From Granulicatella elegans (lineage in GTDB: Bacteria > Bacillota > Bacilli > Lactobacillales > Aerococcaceae): a stretch of 64,000 nucleotides of DNA. The position numbers and the translations under genes were made by a program. A model generated the notes under the pieces. The model saw only the letters and a list, made by a program, of their open reading frames with translations. It had not been told where the DNA came from and searched no databases. Every line of letters begins with the position of its first letter. Within the stretch, counting starts at the first letter, position 1. Location: positions 930,001 through 994,000 of the forward strand of contig NZ_CP085953.1 in NCBI RefSeq assembly GCF_020735385.1. Reading direction: 5' to 3'. Of this stretch, positions 26,684 to 35,393 are shown in pieces.

Positions 26684-26733
26684 AAGACTGAACAAACAAA
26701 AATTGCAAAGGGCAGTAGTTTTTGTTCAGTCTT
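26684..26733 (+). terminator. Long hairpin terminator between galU and trxB
   Basis: AAGACTGAACAA... pairs with ...TTGTTCAGTCTT around a loop containing TTGCAAAGGGCAGTAG; T-rich sequence follows. The loop, read on the minus strand, has CTACTGCCCTTTGCAA, faintly like the GTAGCA family. Confidence 0.75.
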
Positions 26734-26765
26734 CTTTTATAACTAAAGATAAAGGAGATGCAACC

Positions 26766-27710
26766 ATGGAAGAAAGAACAATTTATGATGTGATCATTAT
26801 CGGTTCAGGTCCTGGAGGAATGACAGCAGCATTGTATGCTTCACGTGCAAACTTAAAAACATTAATTTTAGAAAAAGGAGTTCCTGGAGGAGAGTTATTA
26901 AATACTTCTGATGTAGAAAATTATCCAGGATTTTCCAATATTAGTGGACCAGATTTAGCGGAAAATATGTATAAAGGGGCAATGCAATTTGGTGCAGAAT
27001 ATGCTTATGGCAATGTAAGTGGTATTGAAGTGGATGGAGATTTACGTATTGTCCATGCTGGTAAAAAATATTATGCCGCTTATGCAGTAGTCATTGCGAC
27101 GGGTTCTTATCACCGTAAATTAGAAGTGCCTGGTGAAGAGGAATATGCTGGAAGAGGTGTTTCTTATTGTGCCGTTTGTGACGGAGCATTCTTCAAAGGT
27201 AGTGATTTATTAGTGATTGGTGGAGGAGATTCTGCCGTTGAAGAAGGGACGTATTTAACACAATTTGCGAATAAAGTCACGATTGTTCATCGTCGAGATG
27301 CGTTACGTGCGCAAAAGATTTTACAAGATCGTGCATTTGCAAATGAAAAAATGGAAATTTCATGGAATAAAGTAGTAGAAGAAATTTCAGGGGATGGGCA
27401 AAAAGTGACTCATGTTACACTAAGAGATACTCAAAATCAGGAACTTTCTCAAGTAGAAGCTGCAGGAGTATTCATTTATGTTGGGTTATTACCGTTGACA
27501 GAGCCATTTAAAGATTTGGGGATTACAAATGAAGAAGGCTGGATTGTCACAAATGAAAAAATGGAAACAAGCATTCCTGGTATTTATGCAGTAGGAGATG
27601 TGCGTCAAAAACATTTAAGACAAATTACAACAGCTGTTGGTGATGGTGGAATTGCTGGAAATGAAACATATCACTATGTAGAAAGTATTAAGGAAAAATT
27701 GGCGGAATAA
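26766..27710 (+). CDS. trxB: Thioredoxin reductase
   Basis: NADPH flavoenzyme that reduces thioredoxin. 314 aa from ATG 26766 (AAAGGAG before it); the open frame extends upstream through the hairpin but has no credible start there. FAD motif GSGPGGMTAA near residue 14, redox pair CAVC near 137, NADPH motif GGGDSAVEEG near 154, and GDVR near the C-terminus. Confidence 0.94.
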   Translation: MEERTIYDVIIIGSGPGGMTAALYASRANLKTLILEKGVPGGELLNTSDVENYPGFSNISGPDLAENMYKGAMQFGAEYAYGNVSGIEVDGDLRIVHAGKKYYAAYAVVIATGSYHRKLEVPGEEEYAGRGVSYCAVCDGAFFKGSDLLVIGGGDSAVEEGTYLTQFANKVTIVHRRDALRAQKILQDRAFANEKMEISWNKVVEEISGDGQKVTHVTLRDTQNQELSQVEAAGVFIYVGLLPLTEPFKDLGITNEEGWIVTNEKMETSIPGIYAVGDVRQKHLRQITTAVGDGGIAGNETYHYVESIKEKLAE

Positions 27711-27832
27711 GCGGTGAGAGTTAGGAAAGAAATTTGTATGGTTGAGACATGAGCTAGTTAAATTTGGGCAGGAATACTAAACATACATTCTTTTAAGTTT
27801 ATTCTAAATTTTACTGATATTGTTATTAGAAG

Positions 27833-27878
27833 AAAGTACGCCTATATTTGGGTAAAACTAAATATAGGCGTACTTTTT
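27833..27878 (+). terminator. Strong terminator in the trxB-rpmG gap
   Basis: AAAGTACGCCTATATTT (27833-27849) is an exact inverted repeat of 27860-27876, with a 10-base loop and T-run. The rest of the 393-bp gap holds a palindrome at 27901 and the rpmG promoter; I see no gene. Confidence 0.9.
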
Positions 27879-27900
27879 AGTATTTCATAAAACTGTATTG

Positions 27901-27914
27901 TTCCGTTAACGGAA
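27901..27914. promoter_or_regulatory. 14-bp perfect palindrome, possible operator
   Basis: TTCCGTTAACGGAA is a perfect palindrome about 100 bp upstream of the rpmG promoter. It does not match Zur or AdcR consensus closely. Function unknown. Confidence 0.3.
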
Positions 27915-28010
27915 GGGATTCGTTTGTATGATAATGATTTACTATCAAAATGATATCTAAGACGAAACTTTACGGGAATGATTAAATTTTTGGAATTTGT
28001 AGTAGAGCCA

Positions 28011-28039
28011 TTGACAAGTGTTTAGGATTTTGTTATTAT
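28011..28039 (+). promoter_or_regulatory. Promoter of rpmG
   Basis: -35 TTGACA (28011-28016), 17-base spacer, -10 TATTAT (28034-28039). Immediately downstream AAATCGTAAAAAATCGATGA resembles a half Zur box (TCGTAA). Confidence 0.75.
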
Positions 28040-28103
28040 AAACAGGCAAATCGTAAAAAATCGATGAGTTATTGAATCTATTTGGAAATGAGAGGTGTCA
28101 TTC

Positions 28104-28256
28104 ATGCGTATCAACATTTTATTAGAATGTGCTGAAACAGGTGAACGTTTATACTTAACAAGCAAAAACAAACGTAACAACCCAGAACGTTTAGAATTAA
28201 AAAAATATTCTCCAAAATTACGTAAACACGTTGTTTTCAAAGAAACTAAAAAGTAA
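28104..28256 (+). CDS. rpmG: 50S ribosomal protein L33, zinc-free type
   Basis: 50 aa, starts [20 protein letters not shown] and ends HVVFKETKK, a standard L33 with [17 protein letters not shown] in the middle. The zinc-ribbon form has four cysteines in two CxxC pairs; this one has only Cys9, so it is the C-minus paralogue that does not need zinc. AGAGGTG ribosome site. Monocistronic between its own promoter and terminator. A C-minus L33 is often expressed under zinc limitation in Firmicutes. Confidence 0.93.
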   Translation: MRINILLECAETGERLYLTSKNKRNNPERLELKKYSPKLRKHVVFKETKK

Positions 28257-28275
28257 TTTCGAGAAAAGTAATTGG

Positions 28276-28304
28276 AAGGTCAAGCGAAGCTTGGCCTTTT
28301 TTTT
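28276..28304 (+). terminator. Terminator of rpmG
   Basis: AAGGTCAAGC (28276-28285) pairs with GCTTGGCCTT (28289-28298) with one G-T pair, then eight T. Confidence 0.9.
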
Positions 28305-28316
28305 GTAGAGAGCGAG

Positions 28317-28467
28317 AAATGGATTTTTCTGAGGTAGCAAAGGACGCAAGCAGCCTCGCAAAAGCGAGTCTCATTGCTAAACTTCGAGCCTAAGGTCTCG
28401 AAGTTTCCTAACATTAGTAGCCATTCCGATGGTTACTAATGCTCTTGCTACGGCGAAAAATCCATTT
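28317..28467. repeat. GTAGCA-family hairpin (largest copy, between rpmG and the MATE gene)
   Basis: Outer 13-bp stem AAATGGATTTTTC (28317-28329) with 28455-28467. Core 28334-28451 starts GTAGCAAAGGACGCAAGCAG and ends TTGCTAC, which pairs with the start. Inside are three sub-hairpins: CTCGCAAAAGCGAG, ACTTCGAG...CTCGAAGT and ATTAGTAGCCAT...ATGGTTACTAAT. The multi-branched fold suggests a structured RNA rather than a simple terminator. Confidence 0.8.
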
Positions 28468-28550
28468 TTCATCCATATCTATATTTCATAGAATGACCAT
28501 AACACTACCTTAATAGTTTAAAATCTTGTATACTGTTAAAGGTGATTAAA

Positions 28551-29945
28551 ATGGAGAAACAGAATAAAAAAAATTTTATAACGAGTGGAAATATTAATCG
28601 AGTCATTTTAACGATTGCCACTCCTTTAATGATTAATAATTTAATTCGAACTTTATATAATTTAACGGATGGATTGTATGTAGCTCAATTGTCTGCTGAA
28701 GATTTTGCGGCGACTGCGTTTATTTGGCCGTTAAATTTTTTATTTATCTCAATTGGATTGGGAATTAGTGTTGGAGCTACGGCTCTCATTGCGCAATATT
28801 TTGGAGCAAATGATTTAAAATTAGCGAAGAAATACACTTGGAATGCGATGGCACTAACGTTTGTTTTTGGCTTTATCTTATCAACGATTGGCTATATTTT
28901 TGCTGGTCAATTTGTGGAATGGATGGGAGCTAGTGGCGTCTTTTATGAAAAGTCCACTTCGTATTTAAAAATTAATTTTATAGGCTTGTTTTTTGATTTT
29001 GCCTATTTTGGATATCAGGCTTTACTGAATGCGCAAGGTAGAACGAGAGTGATAACAGTGGTTAGTACAATATCTTCTATCACAAATGTCCTAGTAGATC
29101 CGATATTTATTTTTGCAACCATTCCTTTTACTCAAATACCTGGTTTAAATGCAGGGATTGAAGGAGCTGCTTGGTCAACGGTAATTGCGAAAATTTTATT
29201 ATTGATTTTAGCGATTATGGCTACTAGAAGAGAATCCATTATTCATGTTCCATTGTATGAAGTGGATTATGATACATCTGTTATTCGTAAGATTTTACAA
29301 GTAGCATGGCCTTCTGCATTTGGATATGGGGGAGCTGCATTTGGTTTTACTGTATTAAATGGATTAATTCAGTCATATGGGACTTCTGTTCTTGCAGCGT
29401 ATTCTATGATCAATCGTATTTCAGATATTTTAACACAACCGCAAATGGGAATTGGATCTGCTTTAACTGCCATCATTGGGCAAAATATGGGGGCGGGCTT
29501 GTTTGATCGAGCTCATGCGATTTTCAAACGTGCGTTGATTTGGGTGTTACTCATTTCTGCACTTGGAAGTGTCGCGATTTTTATGTGGCAAGATACTTTA
29601 CTTCATATTTTTATTAAAGATGTATCTGATACAATTCTTTGGAATAGTGCAGTTGAATATTTACATTACACAGCATTCATTATTTTTTTTATGGGGATGT
29701 TTTCTGCGTATAGTGGATTTTTCCAAGGGTGTAGTGCAACAAAATATTCAATGAATATGTCGATTGGTCGTTTATGGATTGTTCGTTTGCCAATTATTTG
29801 GATATTGGGGAGCTTAACAGAATTAGGCGCTACAGGTATTTGGATTGCAATGTTACTTTCGAATGCTTTAACTGTTTTATATGGACATTTAGTTTATAAA
29901 TGGAAAGACTGGAGTAGCATGCATTATGCAAAAGGAGAGAGTTAG
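28551..29945 (+). CDS. MATE-family multidrug/cation efflux protein
   Basis: Twelve-helix Na+- or H+-driven exporter, 464 aa. N-terminal region IATPLMINNLIRTLYNLTDG is the MATE signature, repeated in the second half (LQVAWPSAFGYGGAAFGF). ATG 28551 follows AAAGGTG. Three bases separate it from the ABC exporter gene, so the two exporters are co-transcribed. Substrate unknown. Confidence 0.9.
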   Translation: MEKQNKKNFITSGNINRVILTIATPLMINNLIRTLYNLTDGLYVAQLSAEDFAATAFIWPLNFLFISIGLGISVGATALIAQYFGANDLKLAKKYTWNAMALTFVFGFILSTIGYIFAGQFVEWMGASGVFYEKSTSYLKINFIGLFFDFAYFGYQALLNAQGRTRVITVVSTISSITNVLVDPIFIFATIPFTQIPGLNAGIEGAAWSTVIAKILLLILAIMATRRESIIHVPLYEVDYDTSVIRKILQVAWPSAFGYGGAAFGFTVLNGLIQSYGTSVLAAYSMINRISDILTQPQMGIGSALTAIIGQNMGAGLFDRAHAIFKRALIWVLLISALGSVAIFMWQDTLLHIFIKDVSDTILWNSAVEYLHYTAFIIFFMGMFSAYSGFFQGCSATKYSMNMSIGRLWIVRLPIIWILGSLTELGATGIWIAMLLSNALTVLYGHLVYKWKDWSSMHYAKGES

Positions 29946-29948
29946 TAG

Positions 29949-31661
29949 ATGTTGAAAGAATTTATTAAATATTATAAACCGTATCGAAATTTATTTTTAT
30001 TAGATTTTACTTGTGCAGTGATAGTGGCAATTTTAGAATTAGCCTTTCCTGTAATGGTTCATCGTGTCATTGATGAAGTGTTACCACAACAAAATGTTGG
30101 AATTATCCTAGTAGTAGGATTTAGTTTAGTGGCTCTATATGCGACGTCTACGATGTTAAATTATATTGTCGTAGCTTTCGGGCATTTATTAGGAATTAAT
30201 ATTGAAACGGATATGAGAAGAAATTTATTTGCTCATATTCAAAAACAATCTTTTTCATTTTTTGATAATATGAAAATTGGTGAATTATTAAGCCGTTTAT
30301 CGAGTGATTTATTTGATATTAGTGAGTTAGCGCATCATGGGCCAGAAGAATTATTTATTGCTATTATGACGTTAATTGGTTCGTTTGTATTGATGTATCA
30401 AGTTCAACCGACGTTAGCTTTATGGACAGTTGTATTTGTTCCCTTCTTAGCGGTTGCTTTAGCGGTTTTCAATCGAAAGATGTCAGCAATCAATCGTCAA
30501 ATTTATAAAGGATTAGCTCACTATTCTGCTGGTTTGGAAAATGTTTTAAGCGGCATGCGAGTGGTAAAAGCTTTTGCTAATGAAGAACATGAACAGCAAT
30601 TGTTTGAAGGGTTAATTCAAGAATATCGTACCAATAAAATTCAGTTTTATAAAACAATGGGTTCAAGTAGTTCGTTTAATTATTTATTAATGCGTAGTAT
30701 TAATTTATTTACGTTAATGCTTGGTTCGTATTTTACCGTTACAGGCAAACTTACTGCTGGAGAATTAGTTGGTTATATTTTACTAGCAAATGTATTTGTT
30801 CGACCTATTGATAAAATGAATTCGATGATTGAATTGTATCCAAAGGGAGTTGCCGGATTCCGTCGTTATCAAGAATTAATGGCTATCGAACCGGATATTC
30901 AAGATCGACCGGATGCAATTGAAGCGCATCATTTTGAAGGAAATATTTCTTATCGTAATGTCACCTTTGGATATGAAGAAAATAAAGCTGTCTTGGAACA
31001 TGTTTCAATGGATGTGAAGAAGGGAGAAACCGTTGCATTTGTAGGTCCTTCTGGTGTAGGGAAAACAACATTGGTGAATTTATTACCTCGTTTTTATGAA
31101 TTACAAGAGGGAGAAATTTTAATTGATGGGCAAGATATTCGAAACTTTACAATGCAATCGTTAAGACGTCAAATTGGAGTTGTTCAACAAGATGTATTTT
31201 TATTTAATGGAACAATTCGTGAAAATGTACTTTATGGACGATTAGATGCAACAGATGAAGAAGTAGAAGAAGCGATTGAGCGTTCTAAATTAAGAGAAGT
31301 CGTCGATGATTTAGAGTTCGGATTGGACACTCAAATCGGAGAACGTGGAGTCAAACTCTCAGGTGGACAAAAACAACGCTTATCAATCGCCCGTATTTTC
31401 TTGAAAAATCCTTCGATTTTAATTTTAGATGAAGCGACAAGTGCATTAGATACGCAAACGGAGAAATTTATCCAACAATCCTTTGATGAACTCGCAAAAG
31501 GAAGAACGACTTTTATTATTGCGCACCGATTAGCAACCATTCAACATGCAGACCGCATTATTGTAGTAACAGAAGATGGATTAGCAGAAGATGGTACGCA
31601 TGAGGAATTATTGAAGAAAAATGGTATTTACGCTGATTTGTATCATGCGCAATTTGCGTAA
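29949..31661 (+). CDS. ABC exporter, fused membrane and ATPase domains
   Basis: 570 aa: six membrane helices (about residues 15-300) followed by a nucleotide-binding domain with Walker A GPSGVGKTT near 364, signature LSGGQKQR near 467, Walker B ILILDEATSALD near 487 and H-loop AHR near 521. MsbA/LmrA-like half-transporter that would act as a homodimer. Directly after the MATE gene, probably co-expressed. Substrate (drug, lipid or peptide) not determinable. Confidence 0.92.
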   Translation: MLKEFIKYYKPYRNLFLLDFTCAVIVAILELAFPVMVHRVIDEVLPQQNVGIILVVGFSLVALYATSTMLNYIVVAFGHLLGINIETDMRRNLFAHIQKQSFSFFDNMKIGELLSRLSSDLFDISELAHHGPEELFIAIMTLIGSFVLMYQVQPTLALWTVVFVPFLAVALAVFNRKMSAINRQIYKGLAHYSAGLENVLSGMRVVKAFANEEHEQQLFEGLIQEYRTNKIQFYKTMGSSSSFNYLLMRSINLFTLMLGSYFTVTGKLTAGELVGYILLANVFVRPIDKMNSMIELYPKGVAGFRRYQELMAIEPDIQDRPDAIEAHHFEGNISYRNVTFGYEENKAVLEHVSMDVKKGETVAFVGPSGVGKTTLVNLLPRFYELQEGEILIDGQDIRNFTMQSLRRQIGVVQQDVFLFNGTIRENVLYGRLDATDEEVEEAIERSKLREVVDDLEFGLDTQIGERGVKLSGGQKQRLSIARIFLKNPSILILDEATSALDTQTEKFIQQSFDELAKGRTTFIIAHRLATIQHADRIIVVTEDGLAEDGTHEELLKKNGIYADLYHAQFA

Positions 31662-31674
31662 CATGATTGAAAAA

Positions 31675-31706
31675 GTACTTTGCTAAGACGGCAAAGTATT
31701 TTTTAT
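31675..31706 (+). terminator. Terminator after the ABC exporter
   Basis: GTACTTTGC (31675-31683) pairs with GCAAAGTAT (31691-31699) allowing one G-T, followed by a run of T. Confidence 0.85.
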
Positions 31707-31731
31707 TTTATCATAATTTTCCACCTATACT

Positions 31732-31761
31732 TTGATATTCCTCTTACAAATATGATACAAT
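31732..31761 (+). promoter_or_regulatory. Promoter of the ABC-F gene
   Basis: -35 TTGATA (31732-31737) and -10 TACAAT (31756-31761) with an 18-base spacer, 30 bases before the start codon. Confidence 0.6.
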
Positions 31762-31790
31762 GACCCAGAGAAATTTGAAGGAGAAAATCA

Positions 31791-33338
31791 ATGAGTATTT
31801 TAAATGTAGAAAAATTAACCCACGGTTTTGGGGAACGTGCCATTTTTAATGATGTCAGTTTTCGTTTATTAAAAGGGGAACATATTGGATTAGTCGGAGC
31901 TAACGGTGAAGGTAAATCAACTTTTATGAATATTGTAACAGGTAAACTTCAACCAGATGAAGGGAAAATTGAATGGTCTAAAAATGTGAAAGTTGGTTAT
32001 TTAGATCAACATACCGTTTTAGAAAAAGGAATGACTGTTCGAGAAGTATTACGTAAAGCGTTTGATGATTTATTTGTGGCAGAAGCTCGTATGAATGAAT
32101 TATATATGGCAATGGGCGATGCAGATGAAGCTTCTATGAATGCAATGTTAGAAGAAGTTGGAGAAATTCAAGAGCGTCTAGACAGTCATGATTTTTATAT
32201 TTTAGATGCAAAAATCGATGAAGTGGCTCGTGCTTTGGGCGTTGTAGCATTTGGGATGGATAGTGATGTGAGTGAATTAAGTGGTGGACAACGTACGAAA
32301 ATTTTACTTGCAAAATTATTATTAGAAAAACCAGATATTTTATTATTAGACGAACCAACGAACTATTTAGATGTAGAACATATTGAATGGTTAAAACGTT
32401 ATTTACAAGAGTACGAAAATGCATTTATTTTAATTTCACATGATATTCCATTTTTAAACAGTGTTGTCAACTTAATTTACCATATGGATAATCAAGAATT
32501 AAGTCGTTATGTAGGAGACTATGATCAATTCCAAGAAGTGTATGCGATGAAGAAATCTCAATTAGAAGCGGCTTATAATCGTCAACAAAAAGAGATTGCA
32601 GATTTGAAAGATTTTGTGAATCGAAATAAAGCTCGTGTAGCTACTCGTAATATGGCAATGTCACGTCAGAAGAAATTAGATAAAATGGAAGTGATTGAGC
32701 TAGCAGGTGAAAAACCAAAACCTAAATTTGAGTTCAAAACTTCTCGTGCGCCGGGTCGTTATATTTTCCAAACAGAAGGATTAGTCATTGGATATGACCG
32801 TGCTTTAACGGGTTCATTGAATTTAGAAATGGAACGTGGACAAAAGATTGCGATTGTCGGAGCAAATGGTATCGGGAAAACCACTTTATTAAAGAGTTTA
32901 TTAGGTATTATTAAGCCGTTAGAAGGAAAAGTTGTTCGAGGAGACTATATTGATTTAGGATATTTTGAACAAGAAACTCCTCAAGGAAATCGTAAAACAG
33001 CATTGGAAGAAATTTGGGATACATTCCCATCAATGACTCAACCAGAAGTTCGTGCGGCATTAGCTCGTTGTGGCTTAACAAGTAAACATATTGAAAGCCA
33101 AGTTCAAGTACTAAGCGGGGGAGAACAAGCAAAAGTTCGTTTCTGTAAATTAATGAATGATGAATCAAATGTATTAGTGTTAGACGAACCAACCAACCAT
33201 TTAGATGTAGATGCAAAAGATGAATTGAAACGTGCCTTAAAAGAATATAAGGGTAGTATTTTAATGGTTTGCCACGAACCGGAATTTTATGAAGGTCTAG
33301 CAACCGATATTTGGGATTTTTCAAAACTTTCATCTTAA
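31791..33338 (+). CDS. ABC-F family ATPase (YbiT/YkpA type)
   Basis: 515 aa with two ATPase domains and no membrane segments. First Walker A GANGEGKST near 37, signature LSGGQRTK near 163; second Walker A GANGIGKTT near 358, signature LSGGEQAKV near 441, each with LDEPTN. The linker between domains (residues about 240-300) is the charged helical P-site-tRNA-interaction motif. ABC-F proteins act on ribosomes in translation; it is the housekeeping type and not an obvious antibiotic-resistance member. Confidence 0.92.
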   Translation: MSILNVEKLTHGFGERAIFNDVSFRLLKGEHIGLVGANGEGKSTFMNIVTGKLQPDEGKIEWSKNVKVGYLDQHTVLEKGMTVREVLRKAFDDLFVAEARMNELYMAMGDADEASMNAMLEEVGEIQERLDSHDFYILDAKIDEVARALGVVAFGMDSDVSELSGGQRTKILLAKLLLEKPDILLLDEPTNYLDVEHIEWLKRYLQEYENAFILISHDIPFLNSVVNLIYHMDNQELSRYVGDYDQFQEVYAMKKSQLEAAYNRQQKEIADLKDFVNRNKARVATRNMAMSRQKKLDKMEVIELAGEKPKPKFEFKTSRAPGRYIFQTEGLVIGYDRALTGSLNLEMERGQKIAIVGANGIGKTTLLKSLLGIIKPLEGKVVRGDYIDLGYFEQETPQGNRKTALEEIWDTFPSMTQPEVRAALARCGLTSKHIESQVQVLSGGEQAKVRFCKLMNDESNVLVLDEPTNHLDVDAKDELKRALKEYKGSILMVCHEPEFYEGLATDIWDFSKLSS

Positions 33339-33403
33339 ATATATGATTTTTTAAGAAAAATTGAGTACAATGGTAGTAGCAAATGATTTGAGGAGGAAAC
33401 ATA

Positions 33404-34129
33404 ATGGCAGATAAAGGCGTTACATTATATTTCATGAGACATGGTGAGACAGTTTTTAATCGATACAATAAAATTCAAGGATGGGCAGATACACCATTAA
33501 CAAAAGAAGGAAGATTAGATGCAATTCGTTCTGGATTAGGAATGAGAGATATTCCATTTCATGCAGTTTATACAAGTGATTTAAGAAGAACGATTGAAAC
33601 AGCTCAATTAGTATTAAGAGATCACCCTTTAAGAGAACAATTAACAATTCAAATGATGCCAGAATTCCGTGAAGTTTGTTTTGGAAGTTTAGAAGGGCAA
33701 AATTCAACAGAAGTTTGGAAGGATTTGTATAAGACATTACAACGTACATTTAATCAAAATGATGGTAGAAATGTTATCGAAGAGATGAATCAAATTAAAG
33801 CAATGGATCCAGATCATATTGGAGAAAACTTTATGGAATTTTGGACTCGTGTCGAACAAGGGTTGATTAAACTTATCGATAAACATCGTGATACGAATCA
33901 GCATATTTTAATTGTGAGTCATGGAATGACGATTCGTAATATTTTACATGAATTAATTCCTGATTTTAAATTATCAGATATGATTGATAATTCTTCGTTA
34001 AATATTGTGGAATATTCAAATGGACAATATCATTTGAAAGCATTAAATCAAACAAGTCATTTTGCATTGAGAAAAGAAGCGGTAGAGCGTGAATTCTCAT
34101 TATTACCAATGACATTATTTGAAAAATAA
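33404..34129 (+). CDS. Histidine phosphatase superfamily protein (phosphoglycerate-mutase-like)
   Basis: 241 aa. The catalytic RHG motif is FMRHGETVFNRYNKIQGW near residue 11, with the second histidine in VSHGMTIRN near residue 170. Homologues are phosphatases or cofactor-dependent mutases; substrate unclear. The ribosome site GGAGGAAAC precedes the ATG. Confidence 0.88.
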   Translation: MADKGVTLYFMRHGETVFNRYNKIQGWADTPLTKEGRLDAIRSGLGMRDIPFHAVYTSDLRRTIETAQLVLRDHPLREQLTIQMMPEFREVCFGSLEGQNSTEVWKDLYKTLQRTFNQNDGRNVIEEMNQIKAMDPDHIGENFMEFWTRVEQGLIKLIDKHRDTNQHILIVSHGMTIRNILHELIPDFKLSDMIDNSSLNIVEYSNGQYHLKALNQTSHFALRKEAVEREFSLLPMTLFEK

Positions 34130-34136
34130 ACAAGAA

Positions 34137-34205
34137 AAATGACTTTTCTAAAAGTAGTTAGGAATACCTGGAAATGTAGGACATTACTATTTGGAAAAGT
34201 CATTT
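34137..34205. repeat. Terminator hairpin with GTAGT core
   Basis: A perfect 12-bp stem AAATGACTTTTC (34137-34148) with 34194-34205 encloses AAAGTAGTTAGG...ATTACTATTT. The closing pair GTAGT/ATTACT inside recalls the GTAGCA family in a shorter form. Confidence 0.6.
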
Positions 34206-34234
34206 CTATTTTGTAGAAGAAAGAAGGGATGAAT

Positions 34235-34648
34235 ATGTGGATGGTATTTGCCTTGTTATCGGCGTTTTTTGCAGCATTAACGTCAATTTTAGCGAAGATT
34301 GGAATTAATGGAGTGAATTCTAATTTGGCAACAGCAGTTCGAACAGTAGTGGTTGTTGCAATGTCATGGTTGATGGTATTTGTAACGAATCAACAATCTG
34401 GATTAAGTGAGATTAGTAAGAAGAGCTGGATTTTTTTAATCTTATCAGGATTAGCAACAGGAGCATCTTGGTTATGTTATTATCGAGCATTGCAATTAGG
34501 AAGTGTAGCAGAAGTAGCAGCGATTGATAAATTAAGTATTGTGATTACAGTATTTCTAGCAGTTATCTTTTTACAAGATACGCTAACGATTAAAACGTTG
34601 ATTGGCTGTGGATTGATTACTGCAGGAACTGTTTTGATGGTATGGTAG
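34235..34648 (+). CDS. Single-domain EamA/DMT-family membrane transporter
   Basis: 137 aa, five hydrophobic segments; begins MWMVFALLSAFFAALTSILA, which is the EamA repeat start, and has SVAEVAAIDKLSIVITVFLA near residue 90. Half the usual length of EamA transporters, so it would work as a dimer, as the small DMT proteins do. I take ATG 34235, six bases after AGAAGGG, over the ATG at 34229. Confidence 0.85.
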   Translation: MWMVFALLSAFFAALTSILAKIGINGVNSNLATAVRTVVVVAMSWLMVFVTNQQSGLSEISKKSWIFLILSGLATGASWLCYYRALQLGSVAEVAAIDKLSIVITVFLAVIFLQDTLTIKTLIGCGLITAGTVLMVW

Positions 34649-34683
34649 TGTAGAAATTTGCTGTTTAGAAAGGGAGTATTCCT

Positions 34684-34863
34684 GTGAATCAATTTTTAAA
34701 TGTAATCATGGGAATTTTTTCGCTAATAATGATGGTTGATTTTGTAGTAGTCGTGTATAAGGGGTTTCGAGCAGAAGATATTCGTGTGCCACTTTGGATT
34801 TTAGTTATTTCATTTGTAGGAGTTATCATTATTAATGAATTACTGTTTGTTTTTTTAAGATAA
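34684..34863 (+). CDS. Small membrane protein, unknown
   Basis: 59 aa with a GTG start preceded by AAGGGAG at a spacing of 7. Two membrane helices (about 4-24 and 38-57) separated by a short loop YKGFRAEDIRVP. No family recognised. It lies 35 bp after the EamA gene, probably co-transcribed, and immediately before tmRNA. Confidence 0.6.
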   Translation: MNQFLNVIMGIFSLIMMVDFVVVVYKGFRAEDIRVPLWILVISFVGVIIINELLFVFLR

Positions 34864-34931
34864 ATTCATGATAGAGTGAATAGTTATCATTTGCGTGAAG
34901 GTTAAATTTTTGTTAGTATAAAAGAATATAC

Positions 34932-35296
34932 GGGGTCGTTACGGATTCGACAGGTATAGGTTGAGCTTTCAATGCATTTCGTAGGTTACGGCTACGTAAA
35001 AACGTTACAGTTAAATATAACTGACAAACAACAAACAAACACTTTAGCTTTCGCAGCTTAATACCTGCAAGCTAAGATCTGTCCGGCATCGCCCATGTGC
35101 TCGGGTCCAGGTCTCATTATTAGTGGGATACGGTTCACTTTTCCGTCTGTCTAAGTGAAACAGAGATGATCAGGCTAGCTTAAGATGACGCTTGTTTATC
35201 AGCTAATCGGTAGCGAAACTTTAAATGGATAAACTATGAATGTAGATTTGATTGTGTCGATATATTTGGACGCGGGTTCGACTCCCGCCGGCTCCA
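34932..35296 (+). ncRNA. ssrA: tmRNA (ssrA), trans-translation RNA
   Basis: The 5' end GGGGTCGTTACGGATTCGAC and 3' end GGTTCGACTCCCGCCGGCTC (ending CCA at 35296) form the Ala-tRNA-like domain. The tag frame runs from 35023 to a TAA at 35059-35061 and encodes DKQQTNTLAFAA. The resume codon by position is GAC, right after the conserved AGTTAAATATAACT element; related species use GCA or GCT. It lies after a short membrane protein gene. The 3' end is the integration site of the satellite element; the duplicated 72 bp keep the gene intact. A -10 like TATAAA is at 34917-34922. Confidence 0.97.
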
Positions 35297-35355
35297 TTTT
35301 TTACGATGAATAAGGCTTAGAAACGTTGATTTTTCAATATTTCTAAGCCTTTGTT
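35284..35355 (+). repeat. attL: 72-bp direct repeat (tmRNA 3' end plus terminator)
   Basis: Identical over 72 bp to 44033-44104. It includes the last 13 bases of tmRNA and its terminator hairpin (AAGGCTTAGAAA...TTTCTAAGCCTT). This is the left junction of the integrated element; sequence diverges on both sides of the repeat. Confidence 0.97.
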
Positions 35356-35370
35356 TTTTTAAAAAATCCA

Positions 35371-35393
35371 ATGTCTTTAGAAATGTCTTTAGA
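35371..35393. repeat. Two 12-bp-spaced TCTTTAGA repeats next to attL (integrase arm sites?)
   Basis: TCTTTAGA at 35374-35381 and 35386-35393, each inside ATGTCTTTAGA, exactly 12 bp apart. Three similar copies lie inside attR. They overlap the end of the integrase gene. Confidence 0.65.

Noticed and set aside
31791-33338. ABC-F gene considered as an antibiotic-resistance determinant
   Set aside because: Its sequence is of the housekeeping YbiT/YkpA type and no mobile context is present.
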